This document shows, piece after piece, positions 21,207 to 29,719 of a DNA stretch of 64,000 nucleotides (within the stretch, counting starts at the first letter, position 1; every line of letters starts with the position of its first letter). Under the pieces are notes generated by a model. The model searched no databases. It had not been told where the DNA came from and was given only the letters and a program-made list of their open reading frames with translations. The stretch comes from Devosia psychrophila (lineage in GTDB: Bacteria > Pseudomonadota > Alphaproteobacteria > Rhizobiales > Devosiaceae). The DNA lies in assembly GCF_000971275.1 (NCBI RefSeq), contig NZ_LAPV01000009.1, positions 124,001-188,000 on the forward strand, in the 5' to 3' direction. The position numbers were made by a program, and so were the translations under genes.

Positions 21207-24200
21207 ATGGACGCTATTTCCGCAGCGGCTGCAAAGGTCGGGGCATCTTTCGCTGCGCTGGCCGCGACAAGCCAGTTAAAGAAACTAGAAAATACGCCCT
21301 TAGGTGACCAACTTTCGAAGATTGGCTTGGTGAAACCGGGGTTCACCAAACGCCTTGAGCAACAACTTGCCAAAGCAGCTGACCGATTTTTAAGGAGCAA
21401 CAACGCCTATAATATTGAACCTGTTCACTATTTTCTAGAGGACCCTACGTTTCTCAAGTTGGTTAAGTCTGCGTTTTTTCACGGCGAAACCCCAGATACC
21501 GGAAAAGCGGCGGAAATCTTAGCCTCCTATGTGGGCGTCTCGGTGACTAGCGCGCCGCACAAGTGGCCCGGCGGTATAGAGCCGCTCAAGCTAATTGAGG
21601 TCTTTTTCGTAACTCTTAGCAGAGTTCTCGGTGAGGAAACGGACGCCGCAGGGGTTTTCTTAGCCCAAAGAATAGCGGTGGTTTCGGCGCAGATAGAGGG
21701 CCTTAGGCCGGCCATCAGTGCCGCTCTTAAAGACCACGATGTATCCACGAAAAATGCAGTCTTCGAGGGCTTCGAGCGAAACTATCTGGGACACTTGACC
21801 AAAAAATTCGGAAGGATTTCCACCCTAGGGGCGCGCGAGCTTCACGGCATCGGGCAAGTGCTAAGCGTAGCATATATCTCGCTAAACATTTTATCGCAGG
21901 AAAGCGATGAACCAGTACCCGCCGAACACTTTCTGAAAGAACACGATCAACTAATTGTTCGGGGTCCCGCTGGTTCTGGGAAGACTACACTTCTCAGTTG
22001 GCTTGTAACGCAGTGCAGCAGAAGCGACACTAAATTTGCCGGTTTCGTACCTTTCTTCGTGCCTCTCAGAACCGTTGCGCGGGTTGAGGTCGGACCTCCT
22101 TCAGTAGAAGCGTTTGTTGACTACTCCGTCGATGCCAGCCTTTGGGCAGAATCAACTCCGGCGGGATGGCTTAACGATGTGTTGAAAACGCGCCAGTCGG
22201 GGTTGATCATGATCGACGGCGTTGACGAACTTCCGGCTAGCAGGCGACCGCAGTTTTGGGAGTGGCTTGAGAGCTTTTCAGAGCACTATCCTGGCAACAA
22301 AATAATCGTCACGTCGCGAAACCTGCCGAAAACTAATAGTACCGATTTCGACGTTAAGACTGAGCAGTGGAATCCGCCATCGGTATTTGTCGAAGCTCGG
22401 CTGCAAGAAATGAGTGATCCAGACGTCACGAACTTCATCAACCACTGGCACGACGCAGTTGATTTCTCAAAGCTCACTCCTGACGAGCAGGCCAGCCTAG
22501 TCAAAGCAAAAAATGAACTTCCAGCGAAACTAGAAGATCCAGCCAGCCGAAGAATTCGTGAGCTATGTAGTACGCCGCTTCTTTGCGCGATGGTCTGCGT
22601 ACTGCACTGGCGCGAAGAAGGATACCTTCCGAAGCACCGTGTTGACCTTTACGACAAATGTTGTGAGATGCTAATTGAAGCTAGGGACCTTAAGCGCGAA
22701 ATCGCGCTGCCTATCGGACCGCTGGCATTCTTAACAAAATACGACAAAGAGATGGTGCTTCAGCGGCTCGCATTTGACATGCTGCACAACCGGCCTGACG
22801 GTGACGATTTGCATGATAATTCTAATTATCGGATCGAAGTATCACGGGACAAGGCTGAACTATGGATAGCGCCGCGCGTCGCAAGCTTCCAAAACATCGA
22901 GGCAAGAAGCGCTAGTCCTGAAGCTGTGTTGGACTTTCTCATTGAGCGAACTGGCCTGCTGAGGGAACCCTCAAAAGACTTGATAGACTTTCCTCACCGG
23001 ACTTTCCAAGAATATCTTGCTGCATGTGCCGCCGGTGCAGAGGGAAGGGAAGAAATGCTTTCAAGGCTGGCCGATGATGACCAGTGGCACGAAACCATAA
23101 TGCTTGCATCTGGCACTTCAACTGGCGGTGTAGGATTCGGCAAGCGCCTTATTGAAGCACTTATATCGCGCGGTGAGCGGCACGTGAGTAAGAAACCTAG
23201 GTCTCAGCGTATTCGAAAGACCTGTTTCGCCCTCGCTCTGGGCTGTCTTGAAAATCTTCGGCAGCATGATCCAGATTTGCGCGACAGAGTATTGTCAAAT
23301 CTTGACGAGCTTGTTCCGCCTCATACGGAGACCGACGCCGCGATTTTAGCAGTTGCTGGTGATGCTGCGGTCCCGCACCTCACTTACACCAGATGGAAAG
23401 ACAGCAGCACTATCATCGTGTCTGCGTGCGCTAGAGCCCTTAGGCTTATAGGTACGACTAACGCTGCCAAGTCCCTATCAGAGGGCTACATTGCCGACGT
23501 GCGCTCAGACGTCATAAGTGAAGTTGCGAGGACTGCGCAGTTCCCATTTCACCTTATACAAGGCATTCAAGATCACGTTGCGCAAACCGGTAGGTTACCA
23601 GCCTACATAAGAGACGTGAGCGACATCTTGCTATTGGTCGGTCTACAAAATCTTCAGAGCGTTTTAATCGACAGCAACACAAAAGGTCTACCCCTACTAT
23701 CTCAGTTCCATGATTTGAAATCGCTTTCCCTACGTCAGGTGGATACCCAAGGTGACTGGGTGTCAGACATTCCAGCGTCGATTATCGACGTTACTATGTC
23801 CAACATCAGGGGGCCGGTCGAATGGCTAGAAAGGTTAGTGTCTCTCGAATCTCTGGTTCTTATCGACAGCGAACTTTCAAGCATTAGCTCGCTGCCAACT
23901 TTACCCAATTTAAACGTCATCCGGATGCTCAACTGTCCAATGGCCTCCCTTGAAGGGCTTGGCAGATTTCCCTTGCGACAACTGGATATTCGAGGTGCGA
24001 CTGTCGCCAGTCTAGATGGATTGTCCGAGCTTAATTCTCTATCGGGCCTAACTATAGATAGTTGCCCAAATATTACCCTAGTCAGTCCCGCACCGTATCA
24101 GGAAACCCTTGAAAGTCTTTCCATCGAAAGTTGTCTAACTGCTGTTGATCCAAGCGTTCAGTTGCCAAGACTAAAGAAATTGACGTTGGAGGATGTTCCT

Positions 24201-24962
24201 GATCTCTACGATTTGAATTTTCTCAGGAACGCGCCTGAAGTTAGCGACCTGGTTATTATCGGGGACATGATTTTTGAAGACTTTTCTGGAGTGGACCATC
24301 TGAAGAAGCTGGAGACCCTGTATTTCTCCGGTTTTTCGAGCACCCATTTCCCAGAGTTCAAAGAAATGCCACTGCTACGTGAGCTCTCGATCATCGGTGT
24401 CCAAGGCTTCGAGCCCTCGTCTATTTCGTCCGTGCATTGGTTGGAGCAACTTAGTATTTCTCTGTACGGTACTTTTGCGCTGGATTGGGCTGGCAATCTT
24501 TCTAACTTACGCAGCCTGTCAATTTTGGATGCCGTAGGACTCGCAAGCCTCGAAGGCCTTTCCACTAAAAGTCTTGACGTTTTGGTGATCCAAGGTGCTC
24601 CAAACCTTTCGGATTTGTCGGTACTTCGAGGGAGTAATATTACAGAGCTCCGCCTATTATCCTGTCCTTCGATCACAACGTTGTCAGATTTAGCCGAGTT
24701 GGAAAAACTTGAGACGTTGCATCTGTCAGTTCACGAGGGTTCCCTCGATTTGTCACCATTGGGCGAGCTGCCGAATCTTCAGATCGTAAATATTGTCGGG
24801 CGCGAAAAGAATATTCGGGTCCCAGAGGCGCTAATGCCTAAGGTCCGACATAATGAATTCTACTTTGATTGGCAGTTCTCGCGGCATCCTATGCGCTTTG
24901 GTCATATGCCCCGACGGTCTCGCACCGTGAGGAATTATAGGCAGCTTAAATCGATGAAATGA
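21207..24962 (+). CDS. NACHT ATPase with C-terminal leucine-rich repeats (bacterial NLR-like)
   Basis: 1251 residues. About 1-245: helical N-terminal region without a recognised effector domain. About 246-480: STAND/NACHT NTPase with Walker A GPAGSGKTT (253-261), Walker B LIMIDGVDE (333-341) and the sensor strand IIVTSR (366-371). About 480-800: winged-helix and helical-repeat region. About 811-1200: many irregular leucine-rich repeats (for example LPNLNVIRMLNCPMASLEGL). NACHT proteins in bacteria (bNACHT, Avs relatives) are anti-phage sensors; LRRs would be the recognition part. The gene is clearly poorer in GC than its surroundings, a sign of transfer. Defence is inferred, not shown. Confidence 0.88.
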   Translation: MDAISAAAAKVGASFAALAATSQLKKLENTPLGDQLSKIGLVKPGFTKRLEQQLAKAADRFLRSNNAYNIEPVHYFLEDPTFLKLVKSAFFHGETPDTGKAAEILASYVGVSVTSAPHKWPGGIEPLKLIEVFFVTLSRVLGEETDAAGVFLAQRIAVVSAQIEGLRPAISAALKDHDVSTKNAVFEGFERNYLGHLTKKFGRISTLGARELHGIGQVLSVAYISLNILSQESDEPVPAEHFLKEHDQLIVRGPAGSGKTTLLSWLVTQCSRSDTKFAGFVPFFVPLRTVARVEVGPPSVEAFVDYSVDASLWAESTPAGWLNDVLKTRQSGLIMIDGVDELPASRRPQFWEWLESFSEHYPGNKIIVTSRNLPKTNSTDFDVKTEQWNPPSVFVEARLQEMSDPDVTNFINHWHDAVDFSKLTPDEQASLVKAKNELPAKLEDPASRRIRELCSTPLLCAMVCVLHWREEGYLPKHRVDLYDKCCEMLIEARDLKREIALPIGPLAFLTKYDKEMVLQRLAFDMLHNRPDGDDLHDNSNYRIEVSRDKAELWIAPRVASFQNIEARSASPEAVLDFLIERTGLLREPSKDLIDFPHRTFQEYLAACAAGAEGREEMLSRLADDDQWHETIMLASGTSTGGVGFGKRLIEALISRGERHVSKKPRSQRIRKTCFALALGCLENLRQHDPDLRDRVLSNLDELVPPHTETDAAILAVAGDAAVPHLTYTRWKDSSTIIVSACARALRLIGTTNAAKSLSEGYIADVRSDVISEVARTAQFPFHLIQGIQDHVAQTGRLPAYIRDVSDILLLVGLQNLQSVLIDSNTKGLPLLSQFHDLKSLSLRQVDTQGDWVSDIPASIIDVTMSNIRGPVEWLERLVSLESLVLIDSELSSISSLPTLPNLNVIRMLNCPMASLEGLGRFPLRQLDIRGATVASLDGLSELNSLSGLTIDSCPNITLVSPAPYQETLESLSIESCLTAVDPSVQLPRLKKLTLEDVPDLYDLNFLRNAPEVSDLVIIGDMIFEDFSGVDHLKKLETLYFSGFSSTHFPEFKEMPLLRELSIIGVQGFEPSSISSVHWLEQLSISLYGTFALDWAGNLSNLRSLSILDAVGLASLEGLSTKSLDVLVIQGAPNLSDLSVLRGSNITELRLLSCPSITTLSDLAELEKLETLHLSVHEGSLDLSPLGELPNLQIVNIVGREKNIRVPEALMPKVRHNEFYFDWQFSRHPMRFGHMPRRSRTVRNYRQLKSMK

Positions 24963-25000
24963 CTAGGCAACGAGCCGCACGGTATGACGCAACGAGAGCC

Positions 25001-25645
25001 ACGGTTTCACCTTCGGTGAACACTACCCCTTCCGGCTGTGGCTTTTCCGTAGCTGAGAACGGCATCTCTCTGTAGCCAAGGCCCACGTGGTGGCGGAATG
25101 CAGCGTCATAGGCATCGAAGACTATGGGGCAGCATACCTGGTCTTCAGTGATAATGAGGTGAACCTGGCGGTGTTGAGACTGGTCAATCCCGTGCCTCAT
25201 CAGGTAGCAGAAATACGGGGCTCAGCGGGGTAGAACTTGGCGAAGCCGTGCTGGCCTTGGGCTATCCCCTTGCGAGCTTGCTAAATTCATCCTCAACGTA
25301 GGGGACAGGCTTCGTATCGGCGGAGACGGGCCTTATGGGTGAAGCTCGGTGGTTCACGACCAGTATAGGGCTTCGGCCAGGGAACAGCGGTGGTCCTATC
25401 CGGGGGATCAAGGCCGCGTTATCGGAGTGGCCGTGGCCAAGATCAACGATGAAGTCATGCTCGCCTCTACCGGCAACATTGCATCGAATATCGGTTTCGC
25501 GATTAAGGGGGCATCGGTCGCCGAGTACCTTAGCATTTTCAGGTTGCCTGACCCTAGCGAAGTAGCGAGTAATCCGAAGACCACCAAGGAACTGGTCGCA
25601 ATGGGCCGTCAATTCACCGTTCAAGTTTTGTGTGATGTACCATAG
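25001..25645 (+). pseudogene. Trypsin-like serine protease, frameshifted remnant
   Basis: Pieces of one S1-family protease lie in order across different frames. SGCGFSVAENG comes first, then AHVV with the catalytic His, then VNLAVLRL, where the usual catalytic Asp of NDLAV is Asn, then GEAVLALGYPLASLL and RPGNSGGPIRG with the catalytic Ser, and finally NIGFAIKGASVAEYL. Stops follow GISL and RGSAG, and frame shifts are needed around 25075, 25230 and 25300-25400. It is therefore inactive. It lies 40 bases after the NACHT gene on the same strand and may have been its partner or an older insertion. Confidence 0.75.
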
Positions 25646-25654
25646 CCGGGTAGC

Positions 25655-25825
25655 CTACTTGCGAGTCTCCGCCAACAATAGGGCTGCAGCCTCCTGGCGA
25701 ACGTCTGCAAGCTCTGCTTCACGCTGGTGAGGCGGTATCTTCTGGAGGGCCTTCAGGTCACGCTCCAGCTTGGCAATGAGCTTGTCGCGGCTGGCTTGGG
25801 CTGGGTTGATCTGAGGAACTCGCAT
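25655..25825 (-). CDS. Small helical protein, 56 residues
   Basis: Begins MRVPQINPAQASRDKLIAKL and ends ALLLAETRK. Almost wholly charged and helical, with heptad-like spacing of Leu/Ala, so probably a coiled coil. No strong ribosome site is visible. Divergent from the 222-residue gene, with starts 29 bases apart. Function unknown. Confidence 0.45.
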   Translation of the reverse strand: MRVPQINPAQASRDKLIAKLERDLKALQKIPPHQREAELADVRQEAAALLLAETRK

Positions 25826-25854
25826 GCTTGGGGCTCGCTTATGAAGGGTTGTGG

Positions 25855-26523
25855 ATGGTAGCGGAGATTATAAACGCCGTCGCGGCAGACGTGCTGGCCC
25901 TGTACGGGCTGCCGGTTGCGGGCACCACCGTCGCTCTAGGGGCCACGGCTTGGCGAAGCCTCATTGCCCAGAGGGTCGCCGCTGCGAGAGACATCCTCAC
26001 AGGCGAAATGTCGAGGGGAACAAAGGCACTTCATGATGTGGCTGAGGATGAGGTGGCTGCGGTCACTTTCCGGTACATGCGGGCGGCTATTGAGGGCACT
26101 GCTAGGCTCAACCTGCGGCTGATGGCTGCAACCGCGTCTGGGCAGGCTCACGGGGCCGGCTTATATGCAGACGACTTCCTGCGCTGGGCCGATCTAATTG
26201 CCAGCTTGCGGCGAGAGGAGGTCATAGTTTTGGCTACCCTATATCGGGAATGGGTAGCCTTCACCGGCCCTGGGGTGAATAAGCTAGGTGCATGGAGAGT
26301 GGCGCAGACCTTGCTGGCAGCATTGGAAGGAATGGACGAAAAGACATCAGATGCGGTTGGTACTGCGTGCCTTCGGACCGGGCTCATTCAAATAGCTACG
26401 GGCTCCTATGGAGGCGGTCAAAGCATCTTTCCAACTGGGCTGCTGGGTGATTTCATGTCGTTGGCGGATGTTGAAGGCGTGTTGCGCAGGCATCAAGCTG
26501 ACCAAGGCCCAAAGCGGTCGTGA
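25855..26523 (+). CDS. Hypothetical protein, 222 residues
   Basis: The ATG at 25855 (MVAEIINAVAADVLALYG) has GAAGGG six bases upstream; the TTG at 25828 is less likely. Mostly helical, with a possible amphipathic or weak membrane segment near the N-terminus (GLPVAGTTVALGATAW) and an Ala/Arg-rich helical body. The end, GLLGDFMSLADVEGVLRRH, looks like a small helical cap. No known domain recognised. Lies in the accessory half of the element. Confidence 0.65.
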   Translation: MVAEIINAVAADVLALYGLPVAGTTVALGATAWRSLIAQRVAAARDILTGEMSRGTKALHDVAEDEVAAVTFRYMRAAIEGTARLNLRLMAATASGQAHGAGLYADDFLRWADLIASLRREEVIVLATLYREWVAFTGPGVNKLGAWRVAQTLLAALEGMDEKTSDAVGTACLRTGLIQIATGSYGGGQSIFPTGLLGDFMSLADVEGVLRRHQADQGPKRS

Positions 26524-26627
26524 CGGCGTGGGGAACATTGCGAGGCTTCCCCGCCCAAAAGCAATAGACGCCCCACCAAACCGACAGGGGCTTGGCAGGG
26601 CGTTGGTCTAACTTTATTTTGCAGTGC

Positions 26628-27269
26628 CTACGCCTTCGACCATGCAGCAAGCAGCCCAGCAGCCGCAGCGGGGTCCTCTTTGATACGCAGCACAGTCTGC
26701 CTGGAAAGCCCGGTGGCGCTGGCAATGTCAGTGGTCCCAGCAGAGCCCAAGGCCAACATGTCCGTCACCATGGTCAGCTTCTCGGCGCTATAGCTCGGCT
26801 TCCGTCCGCGATAGACCTTCTCAGCCTTTGCTTTGGCGCCATCTATACCAGCCCGCTGGGCAGCCTTAGTGGCCTCGTGCTGGGCTTGGGCAGTGGCGGC
26901 CATGAAGCCTATCAGCGCGTCCCGCACGGCCATCTGAATAGGGTCCTTGGTGGCCCCGTCAAAGGTCATGTTGTTGATGACAGTGCGGATGATGATACCC
27001 CGGCTAATGAACTCCCGAATGGCTTCGGTTACGTCCACATAGTTGCGGCCCAGCCGATCAACCCAGCGCACTACTAGGGTGTCCCCACTGCGCAGGGCAT
27101 CATAGAGCCTCTTTCCCTCAGGCCGCTCCCGGAGGGTGGTGGAAACGCCTGAAACGCCATCATCTGAGAACACTTGGTCAATTTTGAAACCAGCTGCCTC
27201 TGCCTGGGTCCGCTGGTGTCCGATGGTCTGATCAGCAGTGGAGACGCGAGCGTAGAGGATGGTGGTCAT
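26628..27269 (-). CDS. Serine recombinase (resolvase/invertase family)
   Basis: 213 residues. The catalytic domain opens MTTILYARVSTADQTIGHQR with nucleophile Ser10 and the conserved Arg8. DTLVVRWVDRLGRNYVDV provides the second Arg cluster. A helical arm and a C-terminal Hin-type helix-turn-helix follow (TTDIASATGLSRQTVLRI). Length and layout match small resolvases and invertases, not large phage integrases. A cluster of TGTCCG half sites lies directly upstream and could be its recombination site or operator. Confidence 0.92.
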   Translation of the reverse strand: MTTILYARVSTADQTIGHQRTQAEAAGFKIDQVFSDDGVSGVSTTLRERPEGKRLYDALRSGDTLVVRWVDRLGRNYVDVTEAIREFISRGIIIRTVINNMTFDGATKDPIQMAVRDALIGFMAATAQAQHEATKAAQRAGIDGAKAKAEKVYRGRKPSYSAEKLTMVTDMLALGSAGTTDIASATGLSRQTVLRIKEDPAAAAGLLAAWSKA

Positions 27270-27284
27270 GGTGGATTTCCAATG

Positions 27285-27397
27285 TGTCCGCAGTGGTTGT
27301 GTCCACTAGGTCACATGTCCGTAGATGTAAGTCAACCCATACGGACACACATTCTCAACCCATCAGCCATGTCCGCAGGGGCATACCTTAACGGACA
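27285..27397. promoter_or_regulatory. Cluster of six TGTCCG half sites
   Basis: TGTCCG or near copies at 27285-27290, 27300-27305 (TGTCCA), 27316-27321, 27342-27347 (inverted), 27370-27375 and 27392-27397 (inverted). Two carry the longer ACATGTCCG form in opposite orientation. The cluster lies between the divergent recombinase and the 258-residue gene. It resembles a multi-subsite res site or a repressor-binding array. Confidence 0.55.
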
Positions 27398-27461
27398 TGT
27401 GGACTGAGCGAAATTGATGACAGCCCAAGCTCACTCGCCTACACTGCGCTGGAGGTAACTG

Positions 27462-28238
27462 ATGAACATATTCAACGTCTTCACCCCAGAGCAACTTGAA
27501 GCCCTTCCCGAAGACCACCGAGAGGCGTTTGTCGCGTTTGTAATGAGGGCTGAGGAAGTCCTTGAGGAGCGAACAAGGAGTTCGTCTCAGCAGAACGAGG
27601 ACGAAGCCTGGCGTTACATTAATGACGAACGACACGGCTTCATGAATATCGTGATAGCCGCAGCGAAAAGGTACGGCGTCACCGAGTTCGGGTCCACGGC
27701 AGTCCCTAGCCCGAAGAACTTTGGGGAAAGCGAATATGCCGAGTTTCGGTCAGACCTGGACCACTACCTCACGCAAATCTACATCGATAACAGCGTAAGA
27801 GCTAAGCGGGACGCAGTACCCCTTGAGCCGAAAGCGAAAGAGCGTCTTCGGTCATACATACTGGAGCTGCGAAATTGTATAGAAAAAGCCGACATGACGG
27901 AGGCGAAGCGCCAGGCTCTTCATAAGCGCCTCACTGCCTTTGAGGCGGAGTTGGAGAGGTCGCGCCTCAGCTTGCTGGCCGTGACGAGGGTTACACGCGA
28001 ACTCATGGCGCTAGGTAGTGGCGCATGGCAAGCAACCGAAATCACATACAAACTGATCTCGAATGTTATGCATGAAGTCGCCATGGCAAAGGCAGCCGAC
28101 GACGAAACCAGACAACTTCCACATACATCAGCACCAGCGATGATATCGCCGCCACGCCCCCCCACAACCTCACGGGAACGGAGGGTATCGGCTCCTGCTT
28201 TCGAGCCGGGCGGCATGGATGACGACATCCCCTTTTAG
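27462..28238 (+). CDS. Hypothetical helical protein with SSB-like C-terminal tail
   Basis: 258 residues with a strong ribosome site (GGAGG six bases before ATG). The body is helical, with a probable coiled coil near 125-170 (AKERLRSYILELRNCIEKAD). A Pro/Ser-rich linker follows and the protein ends GGMDDDIPF. That ending equals the acidic tip by which single-stranded DNA-binding protein recruits repair and replication enzymes, but no OB-fold is visible. Function unknown; recruitment of host DNA-metabolism proteins is an inference. Confidence 0.75.
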   Translation: MNIFNVFTPEQLEALPEDHREAFVAFVMRAEEVLEERTRSSSQQNEDEAWRYINDERHGFMNIVIAAAKRYGVTEFGSTAVPSPKNFGESEYAEFRSDLDHYLTQIYIDNSVRAKRDAVPLEPKAKERLRSYILELRNCIEKADMTEAKRQALHKRLTAFEAELERSRLSLLAVTRVTRELMALGSGAWQATEITYKLISNVMHEVAMAKAADDETRQLPHTSAPAMISPPRPPTTSRERRVSAPAFEPGGMDDDIPF

Positions 28239-28240
28239 GA

Positions 28241-28708
28241 CTAGTCCACCCAAACCTCCCAATGCGTGCCTGCAAACGCATCTATCGCAGGCTTAGGCAT
28301 TGCCTGGGCTGGTTGAGGGTCGGTGCCTGCTTCGACCGGCCGGGACACGAACGCCACCCCAGCCACCGTTAGGAACAGCCGTTGGCTCCTCACATCCTTC
28401 GCATCAGGCCGCTGCTCCACCAGGCCAAAGCCCGGCAAGCCATCGCGGCGGTACCGTGAGAGGGCGTGGACGTTGCGGGAGACCGATGATTGGCTGAAGC
28501 CTGAGAGCCCATCCATGTCGCGCTGATAGACGCCTGGACGCTGCGCCACAATGACTAGCATGGCCACCAGTTGGATTTGCATCTCATTGTCTAGGCTGGC
28601 CAACACCGTGAGCGTTGCCATGAGGCTGATCAGGGCTGGGTTCTTCTTGATTGTCGCCAACTCAGCGGCAGTGGTGCGGCGCATCTCAGCCCGCTTTCGG
28701 TCAACCAT
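28241..28708 (-). CDS. MarR-like winged-helix protein
   Basis: 155 residues from the ATG at 28708, which has AGGG five bases upstream (another ATG at 28744 gives 12 more residues). A helical dimerisation-like start leads to a winged helix-turn-helix: YQRDMDGLSGFSQSSVSRNVHALSR is the recognition part and VEQRPDAKDVRSQRLFLT the wing. The wing residues are those of MarR proteins. Probably an element regulator. It converges with the 258-residue gene, with 2 bases between stops. Confidence 0.8.
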   Translation of the reverse strand: MVDRKRAEMRRTTAAELATIKKNPALISLMATLTVLASLDNEMQIQLVAMLVIVAQRPGVYQRDMDGLSGFSQSSVSRNVHALSRYRRDGLPGFGLVEQRPDAKDVRSQRLFLTVAGVAFVSRPVEAGTDPQPAQAMPKPAIDAFAGTHWEVWVD

Positions 28709-28932
28709 TATCACCCTCGCGCCCTGCTTCTCCATAGAATACAAGGGCTTATGGCGAGGTCAATGGCTGGTCGAGGGGGTGGAGGGGGTATCGCCCGTCT
28801 CCGTTTCCGATCTTAGCGGCTCGAATGTTTAGCCAAAAACAGCCCGGATGGACGGCTCGCTAAGGGCTTGTCGATCTCCCCAGCATGCCCGATGAAGAAG
28901 CTGCCATTCGGCATCCGCTATGGGGGACTGGG

Positions 28933-29271
28933 ATGAAGACTAGATCGAAGGTACTCGGCGTTCTGTTGACGGCCGCTCTGCCCATTTCCCCGGCCCAAGC
29001 TGAACCGAGGACGATGATCGTCACCGTCGAAGAGCTGCAAGAGGACTGCGCTGGCGAGCAGCAACTTTGCCTTGGGTTTGTCGTAGCTGTAGCCGATGCT
29101 CTGGAGGCCACTGCTTGGCCTGCAAAGCGTTCCTGTCGCGGCAACGAAGTCCAGTTGCAGGAAATCCTCGACTACGCCAGGCCCTTGATTGAGGAGCCCG
29201 ATGCGAACAAATCTGATGGCCCTGCCTTTGACTACCTAGCCAACGCCTTCGTGGAGAAATGGCCCTGCTAG
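28933..29271 (+). CDS. Secreted Rap1a/Tai immunity-like protein
   Basis: 112 residues with a signal peptide (MKTRSKVLGVLLTAALPISP, cut after AQA). The mature part has the Rap1a/Tai pattern: Cys-rich start (DCAGEQQLC), LGFVVAVADAL helix, a second Cys, and a C-terminal helix ending FVEKWPC. The family contains periplasmic immunity proteins against type VI amidase effectors, but also many orphans. No effector gene is adjacent, so its role here is unproven. Confidence 0.7.
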   Translation: MKTRSKVLGVLLTAALPISPAQAEPRTMIVTVEELQEDCAGEQQLCLGFVVAVADALEATAWPAKRSCRGNEVQLQEILDYARPLIEEPDANKSDGPAFDYLANAFVEKWPC

Positions 29272-29474
29272 GGCTTGGCACGGCTTGGCCGATGGGCTCC
29301 CAGCCCAGCATTCAACGTCCTCGACCAACCTTCCGCTTCCTCACGGGGCAGCTTGTAGAGCAGCATGAACTTGCCATCGACCTCCACTTCAGCCGGTCCC
29401 CCGGTTGTCGTGTCGATCACATTCCACAAGCCCGCTTCATGGGCGCTGAGGTGGTATCGGGAGATGCTGTCCAT
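29268..29474 (-). CDS. Small hypothetical protein, 68 residues
   Basis: From MDSISRYHLSAHEAGLWNVI to SRAKP. The segment LWNVIDTTTGGPAEVEVDGK resembles small proteins common in Rhizobiales prophages that describe a short beta sheet. The frame is open upstream to 29681, but that part is Pro/Arg-rich and looks non-coding. Its end overlaps the previous gene by 4 bases in convergent direction. No clear ribosome site. Confidence 0.45.
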   Translation of the reverse strand: MDSISRYHLSAHEAGLWNVIDTTTGGPAEVEVDGKFMLLYKLPREEAEGWSRTLNAGLGAHRPSRAKP

Positions 29475-29719
29475 GCCGAAGGCTACACCCCAGGGTTGCC
29501 ATGGGAAAGCCCAGTGCGCGGCGAGGAGACCATCATCGGGCCGGAGTACGGCGAGAGGTGGTTCTGTTCTCAGCAAGAGGCTCGACAGGCCGGTTGGAGG
29601 AGGTCGGGGGTCTAGGCTTCCAAAAGCATTTTTAGCCGTGTTGTGGGCTTGGGTAATATACCTCGACAACCAGCACCGCACTAAAGGTCTCTATGACCAA
29701 GGCCCATACACCCTCTGGC

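Noticed and set aside
26592..27077. A 161-codon plus-strand frame
   Set aside because: Antisense of the serine recombinase, whose catalytic motifs are clear.
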